In this document: positions 46,169-57,799 of the stretch, one piece after another
How positions within the stretch are numbered: the stretch's first letter is position 1
Layout of the letters: the number at the start of each line of letters is the position of its first letter
Assembly (NCBI RefSeq): GCF_000002235.5
Contig: NW_022145526.1
Coordinates: forward strand, 1,817,501 to 1,881,500
DNA from: Strongylocentrotus purpuratus
Taxonomy: Eukaryota; Echinodermata; Echinoidea; Camarodonta; Strongylocentrotidae
Direction: 5' to 3'
DNA length: 64,000 nucleotides
Translations under genes and position numbers: made by a program
Notes under the pieces: generated by a model
Databases searched by the model: none
What the model was told of the DNA's origin: nothing
The model's input: the letters and a program-made list of their open reading frames with translations, nothing else

Positions 46169-46719
46169 GGGCCACTCTAACCAAAAGCGGGCTAAAAAAT
46201 GAAGAAAAAAAAATGACATGTAGAATAATTTTTGACAGAGATTCCGAACATGACTCATTTAAAATGATGACTCAGAAGGCTCAGAAAAAGCTGTTTATGA
46301 CGTCACTGCAGGCGCCTCTCTGGTGAAAAGGAGGTCGATTCAGGCATTGAAATTTCGTTAAAAAGGCAAACTATGTTATTAATTGGAACAAAAAAGACAT
46401 TTATCCGACATATATTATGCACTTGATAATCCCAGAACGTTTCTGGCAATTTCGTCATTCCTAATATAAGATCCTTAGTTTAAGGTCAAATCGGACATGC
46501 CCGCAATTACGTCAAATGCGTTATCAAGGCCACGTGACCGTATTACCTTTTTTCGAGGGGCGTAGCCCAGCAAGCGTGACGAGAACTGTGAAAAATGGAT
46601 GGTTATCATCATATTTTGGTCAATTTAGAGATTCTCCGAAAAATCAGAGGCTGGAATAGTAATGCGTAGAATAGTATTCATGTTTTGAAAGTCTGTGTTA
46701 TTTGGGTTAGAGTGGACCT
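46169..46719. mobile_element. TTAA-flanked MITE (GGCCACTCTAACC termini)
   Basis: 551 bp between TTAA at 46165-46168 and TTAA at 46720-46723. Termini GGGCCACTCTAACC and GGTTAGAGTGGACCT form imperfect inverted repeats. It is piggyBac-like by target site. The interior has TGACGTCACTGCAGGCGCC, like the array at 47.6-57 kb. Confidence 0.72.
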
Positions 46720-46879
46720 TTAACAAAAGGAAAACTTAAACCTCTCGCTAACATATTTCCTTTGTTAAACCAGATTTTTGACAAAAGCTAAAACCCAGTG
46801 TCGGGATTAAATTTTAGATTACAATGTAAGATTACATTGGTTTGTTGTTATACGACCGTCTGTTTTCGGTTAAGGGCTC

Positions 46880-47200
46880 TCTTAGGATAGGACCTACTGA
46901 ACGATATTAAGGAAGGAGCCCCTTTAAAAAAAAATCACTTCAGAGTGAAGGGGGCAGGGGCGTTGTTCCGGAGCCCCCTCATCATACAGTGCATAATCAC
47001 GTTGATTTTTGTTACCTGAATACTGGATACAACTGAAAATAAATTCATTTAAGGGTGTGGGCGGGGGCGTCATCCCGGAGCCCTAAAATAATATATATAT
47101 GGTAAAATAACATTGATTTTGTGTTGTATATTTGCCGTATTTGGTACGGCTTCTAAGGACTTACTGAACGATATTAGGTTTGGAGCCCCCAACACTTTAT
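46880..47200. repeat. Short tandem block with GGAGCCCC motifs
   Basis: Two to three diverged units of ~140 bp share CTTACTGAACGATATTA, GGGGCG.. and GGAGCCCC. Confidence 0.5.
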
Positions 47201-47642
47201 TCATATATGTGTGATTTGTGGGCGGGGCCTCGTAATAGAGGCTTCTTCTTTTCTCATTAATAGAGTTTGATGGACTCTATTTGTCTTACAAGACAATGGT
47301 CAGCCTTTCAAGAACCTGGAAAGGCTCAGAGTCAACGGTTAGATAAGTGAAATGTCTCTGTGGCATCATCGTACACTTTACAAGCCTCCTTGTTTCCCCC
47401 TTTTTTGTGATTGAGATGGTTTAAAGGAGCAATTAAGCCCCCCCCCCCCCCACCGGTGCCTCCTGTACAGATGTGTATCAACATGTTATAATTATAATTT
47501 GTATGATCTTTATACTCACAGCGGTACGAATGAATACATTGAATATATTTACTTAAAAAGGCACAGAAAATTGGAATGGAAACTTTGTCAACCATGAGTT
47601 CCCATTTTCGACCATAACATAAATGTCGAAGCATTAGTAATC

Positions 47643-48035
47643 AGGTGGGCTGTATAACGTACAGACCACCTTTTAATTTCGTTAGAATTGCCTTTATTTA
47701 TTAGGTGGTCTGTTGAAAACAGATCACCTATTGTTTTCGTCAGAATTTTCTTTCTTTATTTATTTATTAGGTGGGCTGTATCTAATACAGACCACCTTAT
47801 AATTTTGTTAAAATTGCCTTTATTATTATTATTATCAGGTGGGCTGTATATCGTACAGACCACCTTTTAATTTCGTTAGAATTGCCTTTATTATTTATCA
47901 GGTGGGCTGTATCTAGTACAGACCACCTTATAATTTTGTTAAAATTGCCTTTATTATTATTATTATTTATCAGGTAGGCTGTATATCGTACAGACCACCT
48001 TATAATTTCGTAAGAATTGCCTTTATTTATTATTT
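47643..48035 (+). repeat. Six-copy tandem of a ~65-bp near-palindromic unit
   Basis: Units start at about 47643, 47703, 47769, 47837, 47901 and 47972. Each holds AGGTGGKCTGT..ACAGAYCACCT followed by TAATTTYGTTARAATTGCC and an ATT run. Further copies lie at 49082, 52994 and 53048. Confidence 0.88.
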
Positions 48036-51000
48036 TTATTCTTTATTTTTCTTATTTCGAACCACTTTTTTGTAAGCACGATTACTTAAAAATGGCTCAA
48101 TCAAATGCCTTCAAATTTGGCACACATATCTATAGGCATATGTACAAAGCACAATAACGTTTTTAACATTGACCTTTACTGATGACGTCATCTAGGCGCC
48201 ATTTTGTAAAATTTTACGAAAATCAATTCATGATCATATCTTCATAACCAAAAGCTATTTCTCATTCATATTTATCATGATCAAGGTCAATATCCGTCCG
48301 GTCAATTTGAGGTCAAATAACGCGCGCGTGCGCGTACGTCCACGCGTCAATGCGCGCGCAAAATTTTGAAATGCTCAAAATCGTCTCAAAATCATTTTGC
48401 ATACGTTTTAGGCCATTCTAAGCATTTTATAAAAAATCGCGCACACGCGCATGCGCGCGCGTTTTCGCGCGTAAAACTATTGCACAACATAGAATCGCCA
48501 TTATTTGTTTTTTATGATATTTCTCATATTTTTTCGAGGAATTTGATACCATGTTTATCTCTTTGGAATGAACTGTGACCTTCAATTTTTTTTCATATTT
48601 AAATAGAGTATGAGTCGAAGATATGATTCCATGTCTCATTTGGTCATTAAGTGTATCGTGACATCATCACAATGGCCTTGGAACTCAAAATACGAATTTG
48701 CATATTATGACGTCAGCATATTTATGGAAAATTGATTGTATCTCTGTAAATATTGATCAATTTTCTTCAAAATTTCGATATGTTGTAGCTAAGACAATTC
48801 TCTACAAGCTTAGTAATAATCATTTTTCATTTTAATGACGTCATCATAGTGAAAATCTCGATTAAAGGCCTCATGTCAAAAGGCCTTCATAATTTGCGTT
48901 ATCCCTATAGAAGGTGAATTTCGTTCACGTCATGAAACTACATGATATTGTTTTTTAAGAATTTTTAAGCAGTATCTCGCTTATTTTTGCTCTATTTTGT
49001 CTCAAATTTAAGTTAATCAGCCCACCTATACTTGTTTCAAACAAGTATTATATGTCTAGTTTATTCTATATTTTTCTTATTAGGTGGTCTGTCAACGACA
49101 GATCACCTATTGATTTCGCTAGAATTTTCTTTATTCTTTCTTTCTTTCTTTCTTTCTTTTTATTTCTTCCGTACACTTTTTTGTGCACACGTTTACTCGA
49201 AATCGACATGGTCAATTTCCTTCAAATTTTGTCAGTCATCAAGCCCTATGCTTTCAAGTCTAATTTACTTTTTCAAGGTCATTAGGTCATCGTGACGTCA
49301 TCCAGGCGCCATTTTGTAAAAATCAGGTCATTATCATATCTCAATAACGAGTCATCAAAAATCAACCATATTTGGTATACATCAATTTCAAGTCAAAGGT
49401 CAACTAAAAATGTCAACAAAATCCGTGCGCGCACCTTGACGCGCACGTACGCGCGCATCAAAATTTTAAAATGCTCAAATTCATTCCAAATTTTTTTTTC
49501 ACACGTTTCAGGCCATTGTAAGCATTTTCAAAATTTGCGCGCGAGCACTTATATTTTTTGCGCGTTTCCGCGCGTAACCGCGCGTACTAACATTTTGCAA
49601 CATGGAATTGCCAAATTTTCACTATTATATTAATTACATTTTTCCAAGCATTTTGATACCTTGTTCACCTTTTTTTGACCAGTAATAACGCAATGAGCGT
49701 CCGTCAAAGTTTACAGTACGCGCGGATCTGCGCTATCTGTATCCACAATACATGTGCAAAAACATGCCTATACAAAATTCATTGTAACTCTTCAGAATGG
49801 ATGGTTAACCCCCATTTTTTTAAATATTTGGATAGATTATGAGTCGGAGATATGATTTCATGTCTCATTTGACCCTCAATTAACTCATGACGTCATCATA
49901 ATGGCCTCCGAACTCAAAATTTCAATTTTCATATTATGACGTCAGCAGATTTTTGGAAAATTGATTGTATCTCTGTAAATATTGATCAATTTTCTTTCAA
50001 ATTTTGATATGTTCTACCTGAGAATATTTTCTACAAATGCAGTAATCACGATATTTCATTTTGACAATATTATCATGGCGTATTTTTGCGATTAAAGGAG
50101 GCATGTCAATTTTTTACATTTTGCGTGTATTCTCTATGGGACATGACTTTTTCTCAAAACTGGATTCTACATTCTCGTCTTTCGCGAGCAATATCTCCGT
50201 CGTTTTATCTTTGTTTACGCTGAGCTTTAAGTATGTGTTAGCTGAGACAATAAGCTATCACAAGTGTGCCCTTTATTTTTCGATCAGATGCCGGGATCAT
50301 GCTCATATTTCACTTACAAAGTGGGATTTGAGAATTCCATTTTCCGTTTACGCGCACGTTTGTGTTCGTAATGGTCGTACGCAACGTAAAATCTCCTTTT
50401 TTTTGTCTATCATAGTATTGCCCATTTTATTCCGAACAATTTGATACCATGTTTATCTCTTTATGATCATTAATAACGAAATGAGCGTCCATTCAAGGTA
50501 AATTCCGTTCGAACACTCAATTAACTCATGACGTATTTATGATGGCCTCCGTTCAAGGTAAATGTCTGTGCGTCATAACGGTAAATTATTTCTCATTCAT
50601 ATTTATCATGATCAAGGTCAATATCCGTCCGGTCAATTTCAGGTCAAAAAACGCGCACGTGCGCGTACGTCCGCGCGTCAATGCGCGCGCAAAATTTGAA
50701 AATGCCCAAAATCATCTCAAATTTTGTTTGCATACGTTTCAGGTCATTTTAAGCATTTTATAAAAAAATCGCGCACACGCAAATGCGCGCGCGTTTTCGT
50801 GCGTAACACCATTACACAACATAGAATCACCATTTTTTTTTTTCATGATATTTCTCATATTTTTTCAAGGAATTTGATACCATGTTTATCTCTTTATGAC
50901 CATTAATTACAAGATGAGCGTCAATTCAAGCAAAATGTCCGTGCGCGCGAGCTCTTTTAATACATAGCATATAAGGGCAAAAACATGCCTATACAAAATC

Positions 51001-52687
51001 CATTATAGCTCTTTGGAATGAACTGTGACCTTCAATTTTTTTTTCATATTTAGATGGAGTATGAGTCGAAGATATGATTCCATGTCTCATTTGGCCATTA
51101 AGTGTATCGTGACATCATCATGGCCTTGGAACTCAAAATACGAATTTGCATATTATGAAGTCAGCATATTTATGTAAAACTGATTGTATGTCTGTAAATA
51201 TTGATCGATTTTCTTCCAAATTTCCATATGATGTAGCTAAGACAATTCTCTACAAGCTCAGTCTTTTGCATTTTGATCACGTTATTATAGTGAAAATTAC
51301 GATTAAAGGGCACATATCAGAAATTTATTAAGTTGCGTGTTATGCCTAAGGAAGGTGAATTTCTTTCACATCATTGATCTATATGACATTGTTTTTTTTA
51401 GCAGTATCTCGCTTATTTTTGCTCTATTTTGTGTCAAATTTTAGTTGACCAGCCCACCTATACTTGTTCCAAACAAGTATTATATGTCTAGTTTATTTAT
51501 TTCTTCACTTTTTTGTGGACAAGATAACTCAAGATCAGTTTGATCAATTTCGTTCAATTTTAGCACAGTCATAAAGCATTGCCATAAGACGTGACAGGAA
51601 AATTTTCAAGGTCATCAGGGTATCGTGACGTCATCCAGGCGCCATTTTGTGAAATCACATTATCCATCATATCTTCATGATGCATCAACAAAGGTCATTC
51701 ATATTCATATCACATATATTTCAGGTTAAGGGTCAACAGGTCATGTCATCAAAAGTCACATTAAGGTCATGACGCGCGCGTACGCGTGCGTCAAAATTTT
51801 AAAATGCTCAAAATCACTTAACTATTGAACAAGAGTACGAATCAGGTCATTTTAAGCATTTCAAAATTTTCCGTCCGTACGTGTCCACGCGCGCGTTGCG
51901 CGCGCTCACAACGCGCGGAAAAGGTCATATTCAAATTTGTTACATGATTTAGATTCCTCTTACCGTAAATGACAATTTACATTATTTTCAGTAACTCTTG
52001 ACCTTTTATAAGGCCGTGAGCGCGCGTCAAAGTTCAAAATCCGCACGTGCTGCTATGGGCAATATAATGTAAATTTGATCAAAAACATCTCATTTTAAAA
52101 ATCAAAATAGCTCTTCAGATAGTCCATTGACCCCAACTTTTATATCATGGTTGGAAAAACTATGAGTTGGAGATATGATTTCATGTCTCATTTGACCCTC
52201 AATTAACTCATGACGTCATCATAATGGCCTCCGAACTCAAAATTTCAATTTGCATATTATGACGTCAGCAGATTTTTGCAAAATTGATTGTATCTCTGTA
52301 AATATCGAACGAGTTACTTCCAAATTTTGATACGTTTTAGCTGAGACAATTCTCTACAAATAAAGTTGTCACAAATTTTCATTTTGACGAAAGCATCATG
52401 GCGTATTTTTGCGATTAAAGGAGGCATGTCAATTTTTCACATTTTGCGTGTATTCTCTATAAGACATGACTTTTTCTCAAAACTGGATTCTACATTCTCG
52501 TCTTTTGCGAGCAATATCTCCGTCGTTTTATCTTCGTTTACGCTGAGCTTTTGAGTATGTTGTAGCTGAGACAATAAGCTATCACAAGTGTGCCCTTTAT
52601 TTTTTGATCAGATGCCGGGATCATGCTCATATCTCACTTGCAAAGTGGGATTTGATAATTCCATTTTCCGTTTACATGTAATCTCTA

Positions 52688-52770
52688 TGGGAAATGTTTT
52701 GGTATATCGGTAACGCATTTGACTTTCGACCTCGAGGTCCCTGGTTCGAGTCCGGGTGTCTCCAACAATT
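52688..52770 (+). tRNA. tRNA-like sequence, probably a pseudogene
   Basis: A B-box (GGTTCGAGTCC) sits in a T arm CCTGG-loop-CCGGG, with an A-box-like TGGTATATCGGTAACGC upstream. The acceptor strands GGAAATG and TGTCTCC pair with one mismatch and two wobbles. The anticodon arm pairs poorly (TCG would be the anticodon), and a T-run follows. It may be a decayed tRNA or a tRNA-derived SINE head. Confidence 0.4.
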
Positions 52771-54121
52771 TTTTTTCTTCATTTTTTTTTTTTTTGCCCT
52801 TTCACTATACCATCTCCTTTGAATATTAAAACACGTAGTATCGCAAATAATGTACTAAACAACTATATTTACTTTATTATTACCATATTATCACTTGATC
52901 CATTACTTTTTGCGTGTAGTCCCTATGGGAGATGACCTTTTCTCAAATCTGGATTCTACTTTCTGGTCTTTTGCAAGCAATATCGCCGTTATTAGGTGGG
53001 CTGTATCTAAAATACAGACCACCTTATAATTTTGTTAAAATTGCCTTTATTAGGTGGGCTGTATCTAATACAGACCACCTTATAATTTTGTTAAAATTGC
53101 CTTTATTCTTTATTTTTCTTATTTCCACCCATATTTTTGTGGACAAGATAACTTGAAAATGGCTGGATCAAATGCTTTGAAATTTGGCACACATATGTAT
53201 AGGCATATAGAGAAATTAAAATAACGTTTTCAACCTTGACCTTGACTGATGACGTCATCTAGGCGCCATTTTATGAAATTTTCTGAAAATCAACTCATGA
53301 TCATATCTTCATAACCAAAAGCCATTTCTCATTCATATTTATCATGATCAAGGTCAATATCAGTCCGGTCAATTCCAGGACAAAAAACGCGCGCGTGCGC
53401 GTACGTCCGCGCGTCAGTTTACGCGCAAAATTTAAAAATGCTCAAAATCGTTTCAATTTTTTTTTGCATACGTTTCAGGTCATTATAAGCATTTTATAAA
53501 AAATCGCGCACACGCGCATGCGCGCGCGTTTTCGCGCGTAACACCATTACACAACGTAGAATCGCCATTTTTTTCTTTCATGATAATTTCCATATTTTGT
53601 TTAACAATTTGATACCATGTTCATTTCTTTATGACCATTAATATTAAGATGAGCGTCCATTCAAGGTAAATATCCGTGCGCGCGAGCTCTTATAATAGAT
53701 AGCATATATGGGCAAAAACATGCCTATACAAAATCCATTATAGCTCTTTGGAATGCACCGGAATCCTCAATTTTTTTTCATATTTGGATAGAGTATGAGT
53801 CGGAGATATGATTTCATGTCTCATTTGGCCATTAAATGGATCGTGACATCATCACAATGGCCTTGGAACTCAAAATACAAATTTGCATATTATGAAGTCA
53901 GCATATTTATGTAAAATTGATTGTATCTCTGTAAATATTAATCGATTTTCTTCCAAATTTCGATGTGATGTAGCTAAGACAATTCTCTACAAGCTCAATG
54001 TCCACTATTTTTCATTTTGATCACGTCATCATAGTAAAAATTACGATTAAAGGGCACATATCAGAAATTTCTTAAGTTGCGTGTTAAGCCTAAGGAAGGT
54101 GATTTTCTTTCACATCATTAA

Positions 54122-54235
54122 TAAATGTTATAAACGATGTAAATATGTTCATTCAGGGCCCCATGGAAGACCACTACTTGCTGGTGAATGGGCTACCCTG
54201 TCAAAAGATCAGAAATAAATAAATAAATAAAAATT
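54122..54235 (+). mobile_element. LINE 3' tail inserted in the array
   Basis: About 114 bp with GGCCCCATGGAAGACCACTA and an AAATAAATAAAT end. Another array copy (51363-51400) reads straight from CACATCATT into GATCTATATGACATTG, so it is the empty site. A short ATTAAT repeat flanks it. Confidence 0.72.
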
Positions 54236-55564
54236 AATCTATATGACATTGTTTTTGAGCAGTATCTCGCTTATTTTTGCTCTATTTTGTGTCAAATTTT
54301 AGTTGACCAGCCCACCTATACTTGTTCCAAACAAGTATTATATGTCTAGTTATTCTTTATTTTTCTTATTTCTACCCACTTTTTTGTGGACAAGATAACA
54401 TGAAAATGGTTCAATCAAATACCTTGAAATTTGACACACATATGTATAGGCATTTAGAGAAATCAAAATAACGTTTTCGACCTTGACCTTGACTGATGAC
54501 GTCATCTAGGCGCCATTTTGTGAAAATTAACTCATGATCATATCTTCATAACGGAAAGTAATTTCTCATTCATATTTATCATGATCAAGGTCAATATCAG
54601 TCCGGTCAATTTCATGTCAAAAAACGCGCGCGTGCGCGTACGTTCGTGCGTCAGTGTGCGCGCAAAATGTATAAATGCTCAAAATCGTCTCAAAATTATT
54701 TTGCATACGTTTCAGGTCATTTTAAGCATTTTATAAAAAATCGCGCACACGCGCATGCGCGCGCGTTTTCGCGCGTAACACCATTACACAACATATAATC
54801 GCCATTGTTTTTCTTTCATGATATTTCACATATTTTTACAAACAAATTGATACCATGTTTATCTCTTTATGACTTTATTAACGGAATGAGCGTCCCCTTA
54901 ACATAAATGTCCGTGCGCGCGAGCTCTTGTGATACATAACATACATGGGCAAAAACATGCCTATACAAAATCCATTATAGCTCTTTAGGATGCACCTGGA
55001 CCCCAATTTTGGTTTCATATTCGAAAAGAGTATGAGTTGGAGATATGATTTCATGTCTGATTTGGCCATTAAGTGTATCGTGACATCACCTGAATGGCCT
55101 TGGAACACAAAATATGAATTTGCATATTATGACGTCAGCATATTTATGGAAAATTGATTGTATCTCTGTAAATATTGATCGATTTTCTTCCAAATTTCGA
55201 TATGTTGTAGTTAAGATAATTATCTACAAGCTCAATAATAATCATTTTTCATTTTGATGACGTCATCATAGTATAAATTTCGATTAAAGGCCTCATGTCA
55301 GAAATTTCATAATATGCATGTTATGCCCATAAAAGGTGAAATTCGTTCACATAATGAATCTACACGATATTGTTTTTTAAGAATTTTTAAGCAGTATCTC
55401 GCTTATTTTTGCTCTATTTTGTCTCAAATTTTAGTTGCCAGCCCACCTATACTTGTTCCAAACAAGTATTATATGTCTAGTTTCCGCTTGGTTTTTGTTG
55501 ATTTTGGAGTATGTTGTAGCTGAGACTATATGCTATCTAAATGTCCCCTCATTTTTTTCAATCA

Positions 55565-55690
55565 GATGTCATCATGGTCTGTTGATGATGATCATCAACA
55601 TCATCATGATCATGATGATCATCATCATCATCATCGTCATCACCATTACTATCAAGATCATCATCATCATGATCATCACCATGATCATCA
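55565..55690. repeat. (ATC/ATG)n microsatellite
   Basis: A long CATCAT/GATGAT simple repeat within the array. Frames across it (His- or Ile-rich) are composition artefacts. Confidence 0.9.
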
Positions 55691-56999
55691 TTGTCTACAT
55701 GTCTATATAACTTTTCCCTTTCTCAATACAGTAAATATTATAATCTATCATACGACTTGAAGACAGACCACCTTATTCGTCCTCGTGACGAATTAAATTC
55801 TAGTTATTCTTTATTTTTCTTATTTCTAACCACTTTTTTGTGGACAAGATAACTTAAAAATGGCTGGATCAAATGCCTTGAAATTTAGCAAACATATGTA
55901 TAAGCATATGTACAAAGCACAGAATTTTTTTCAACCTTGACCTTGACTGATGACGTCATCTAGGCGCCATTTTGTAAAATTTTAGGAAAATCAACTCATG
56001 ATCATATCTTCATAACCAAAAGGTATTTCTCATTCATATTTATCATGATCAAGGTCAATATCCGTCCGGTCAATGGCCGGTCAAAAAACGCGCGCGTGCG
56101 CGTACGTCCGCGCGTCAATGCGCGCGTAAAATTTTGAAATGCTCAAAATCGTCTCAAAATCATTTTGCATACGTTTTAGGCCATTCTAAGCATTTTATAA
56201 AAAATCGCGCACACGCGCATGCGTGCGCGTTTTCGCGCGTAAAACTATTGCACAACATAGAATCGCCATTTGTTTTGTTTCATAATATTCCACATATTTT
56301 TACAAACAAATTGATAACATGTTTATCTCTTTATGACTATTAATGACGGAATGATCGACCTTTAAACATAAATTTCCGTGCGCGCGAGCTCTTGTAATAC
56401 GTAGCATATATGGGCAAAAACATGCCTATGTAAAATCCATTGTAGCTCTTTAGGATGCAAGGTGACCCCAATTTGTTTTCATATTTTGATTGAGTATGAA
56501 TCGGAGATATGATTTCATGTCTCATTTGACCCTCAATTAACTCATGACGTCATCGTAATGGCTTCCGAACTCAAAATTTTAATTTGCATATTATGACGTC
56601 AGCATATTTATGGAAAATTGATTGTATCTTTGTAAAAATTGATTGATTTTCTTTAAATTTTGATATTTTCTAGCTGAGACAATTCTCTACAAATCCAGTT
56701 GCCACGATTTTTCATTTTGACAAAGGCATCATGGCGTATTTTTGCGATTAAAGGAGGCATGTCAATTTTTCACATTTTGCATGTATTCTCTATGGACATG
56801 ACTTTTTTTCTCAAAACTTGATTCTACATTCCTGTCTTTCGCGAGCAATATCTACGTCGTTTTAGCTTTATTTATGCTGAACTTTGAGTATGTTGTAGCT
56901 GAGACCAAAAGCTATCTCAAATGTACCCTTAAGTTTGTCTCAATTTTTTGCTGGATCAGCCCACCTATACTTGTTCCAAACAAGTATTACAAATCTAGG

Positions 57000-57780
57000 T
57001 TTGATAATGTTTTCCACATTCTTTCTAGCACCTGTTTTTGCCAGAAGAGTACTTTGTTTTGATGCTCATACCAGCCATTGCTAATACCAGGAAATAGGAA
57101 GGAACATGGATTCTCTGAGGGTCGAACTAAATCAATTCATCAGTTGTTATATTATTACATCTGTGGAGGCCAAACCTAATACGAACCCAGAAGAGAACGT
57201 CCGACCACTTGAAAAGCAATTTCCTATGCTAAATAAAGGAGAATTCCATCCTGATATTTGTATAGTGTTAAAGGTAAAGACCAGTTAAGGTCATGCCATT
57301 GCATTGTGAAAGAAACGTTGTGGAATCGATCAGAAAAGGTTGATCATCTAGCATCTATCATCTGCAAGGTTCTGGAATCATCAAAATGATAAGAAATTTG
57401 GCCCATTCTTCGTAAAGTTACAAGCACTATACACAGAAAGATGTATATGGGACTACCCTATATCTCTCACAGTCCATGAGAGAAACAAATTTACCAAATA
57501 TATGAATTAGTAGGCGGTTTCCCGGCAAATGTTTTATCATCATGTATTAGTCAAAACATATTCTTTCACATGATTGGTAATGAGAGCTTCCATTTCATTT
57601 TTTTGAAATTGGGGCGTTTCCAATACTGGTCTTTACCTTTAATAGAAGTAGAAAAAGGAAAAAAAAACAGGTCAGTAAAAAATTGAGCAAAAATCGATTG
57701 AAAATTAAAAAAAAGTTATGAATGTTGGAAGGTGCGACTAATACAAATCAAAGAAACAACTCTGTGATGTATCTAGTGAA
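57000..57780 (+). repeat. Repeat family, copy 1 (with a nested TTAA element)
   Basis: Matches copy 2 at 57800-58500: AGTACTTTG.., CCAGGAAATAGGAAGGAAC, GAACGTCCGACCACTTGAAA. It is split by the element at 57272-57638. The longest frame (from 57106) matches nothing I know. Confidence 0.8.
57272..57638. mobile_element. TTAA-flanked MITE with AGGTAAAGACCAGT termini
   Basis: Perfect inverted ends AGGTAAAGACCAGT and ACTGGTCTTTACCT between two TTAA sites (57268-57271 and 57639-57642). Copy 2 of the host repeat has a single TTAA here (GTGTTAATAGAAGTAG near 58373), so it is an empty-site control. The target site and ends suit a piggyBac-type element. Confidence 0.88.
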
Positions 57781-57799
57781 AACAATGTCGAAGCATTAG

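Larger units (their letters stand above)
47641..57000 (+). mobile_element. Array of Helentron/HINE-like non-autonomous elements
   Basis: At least six head-to-tail copies, some nested or chimeric. The 3' ends (49059, ~51490, ~54350, ~55482, ~56996 and a partial near 55798) share CAGCCCACCTATACTTGTTC, a hairpin (TACTTGTT-loop-AACAAGTA) and a terminal CTAG. The first copy begins TCAGGTGGGCTGT after an A and has six small repeats of a near-palindrome (AGGTGGGCTGTA..TACAGACCACCT) at 47643-48000. The start AGGTGGGCT is the complement of AGCCCACCT near the 3' end. Inverted sub-termini, 3' stem-loop and internal tandem repeats are the known plan of Helentron-derived elements such as DINE-1. No Rep/helicase frame is present. 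Confidence 0.55.

Noticed and set aside
55435-55760. His-rich and Ile/Met-rich frames
   Set aside because: They translate an ATC/ATG microsatellite.
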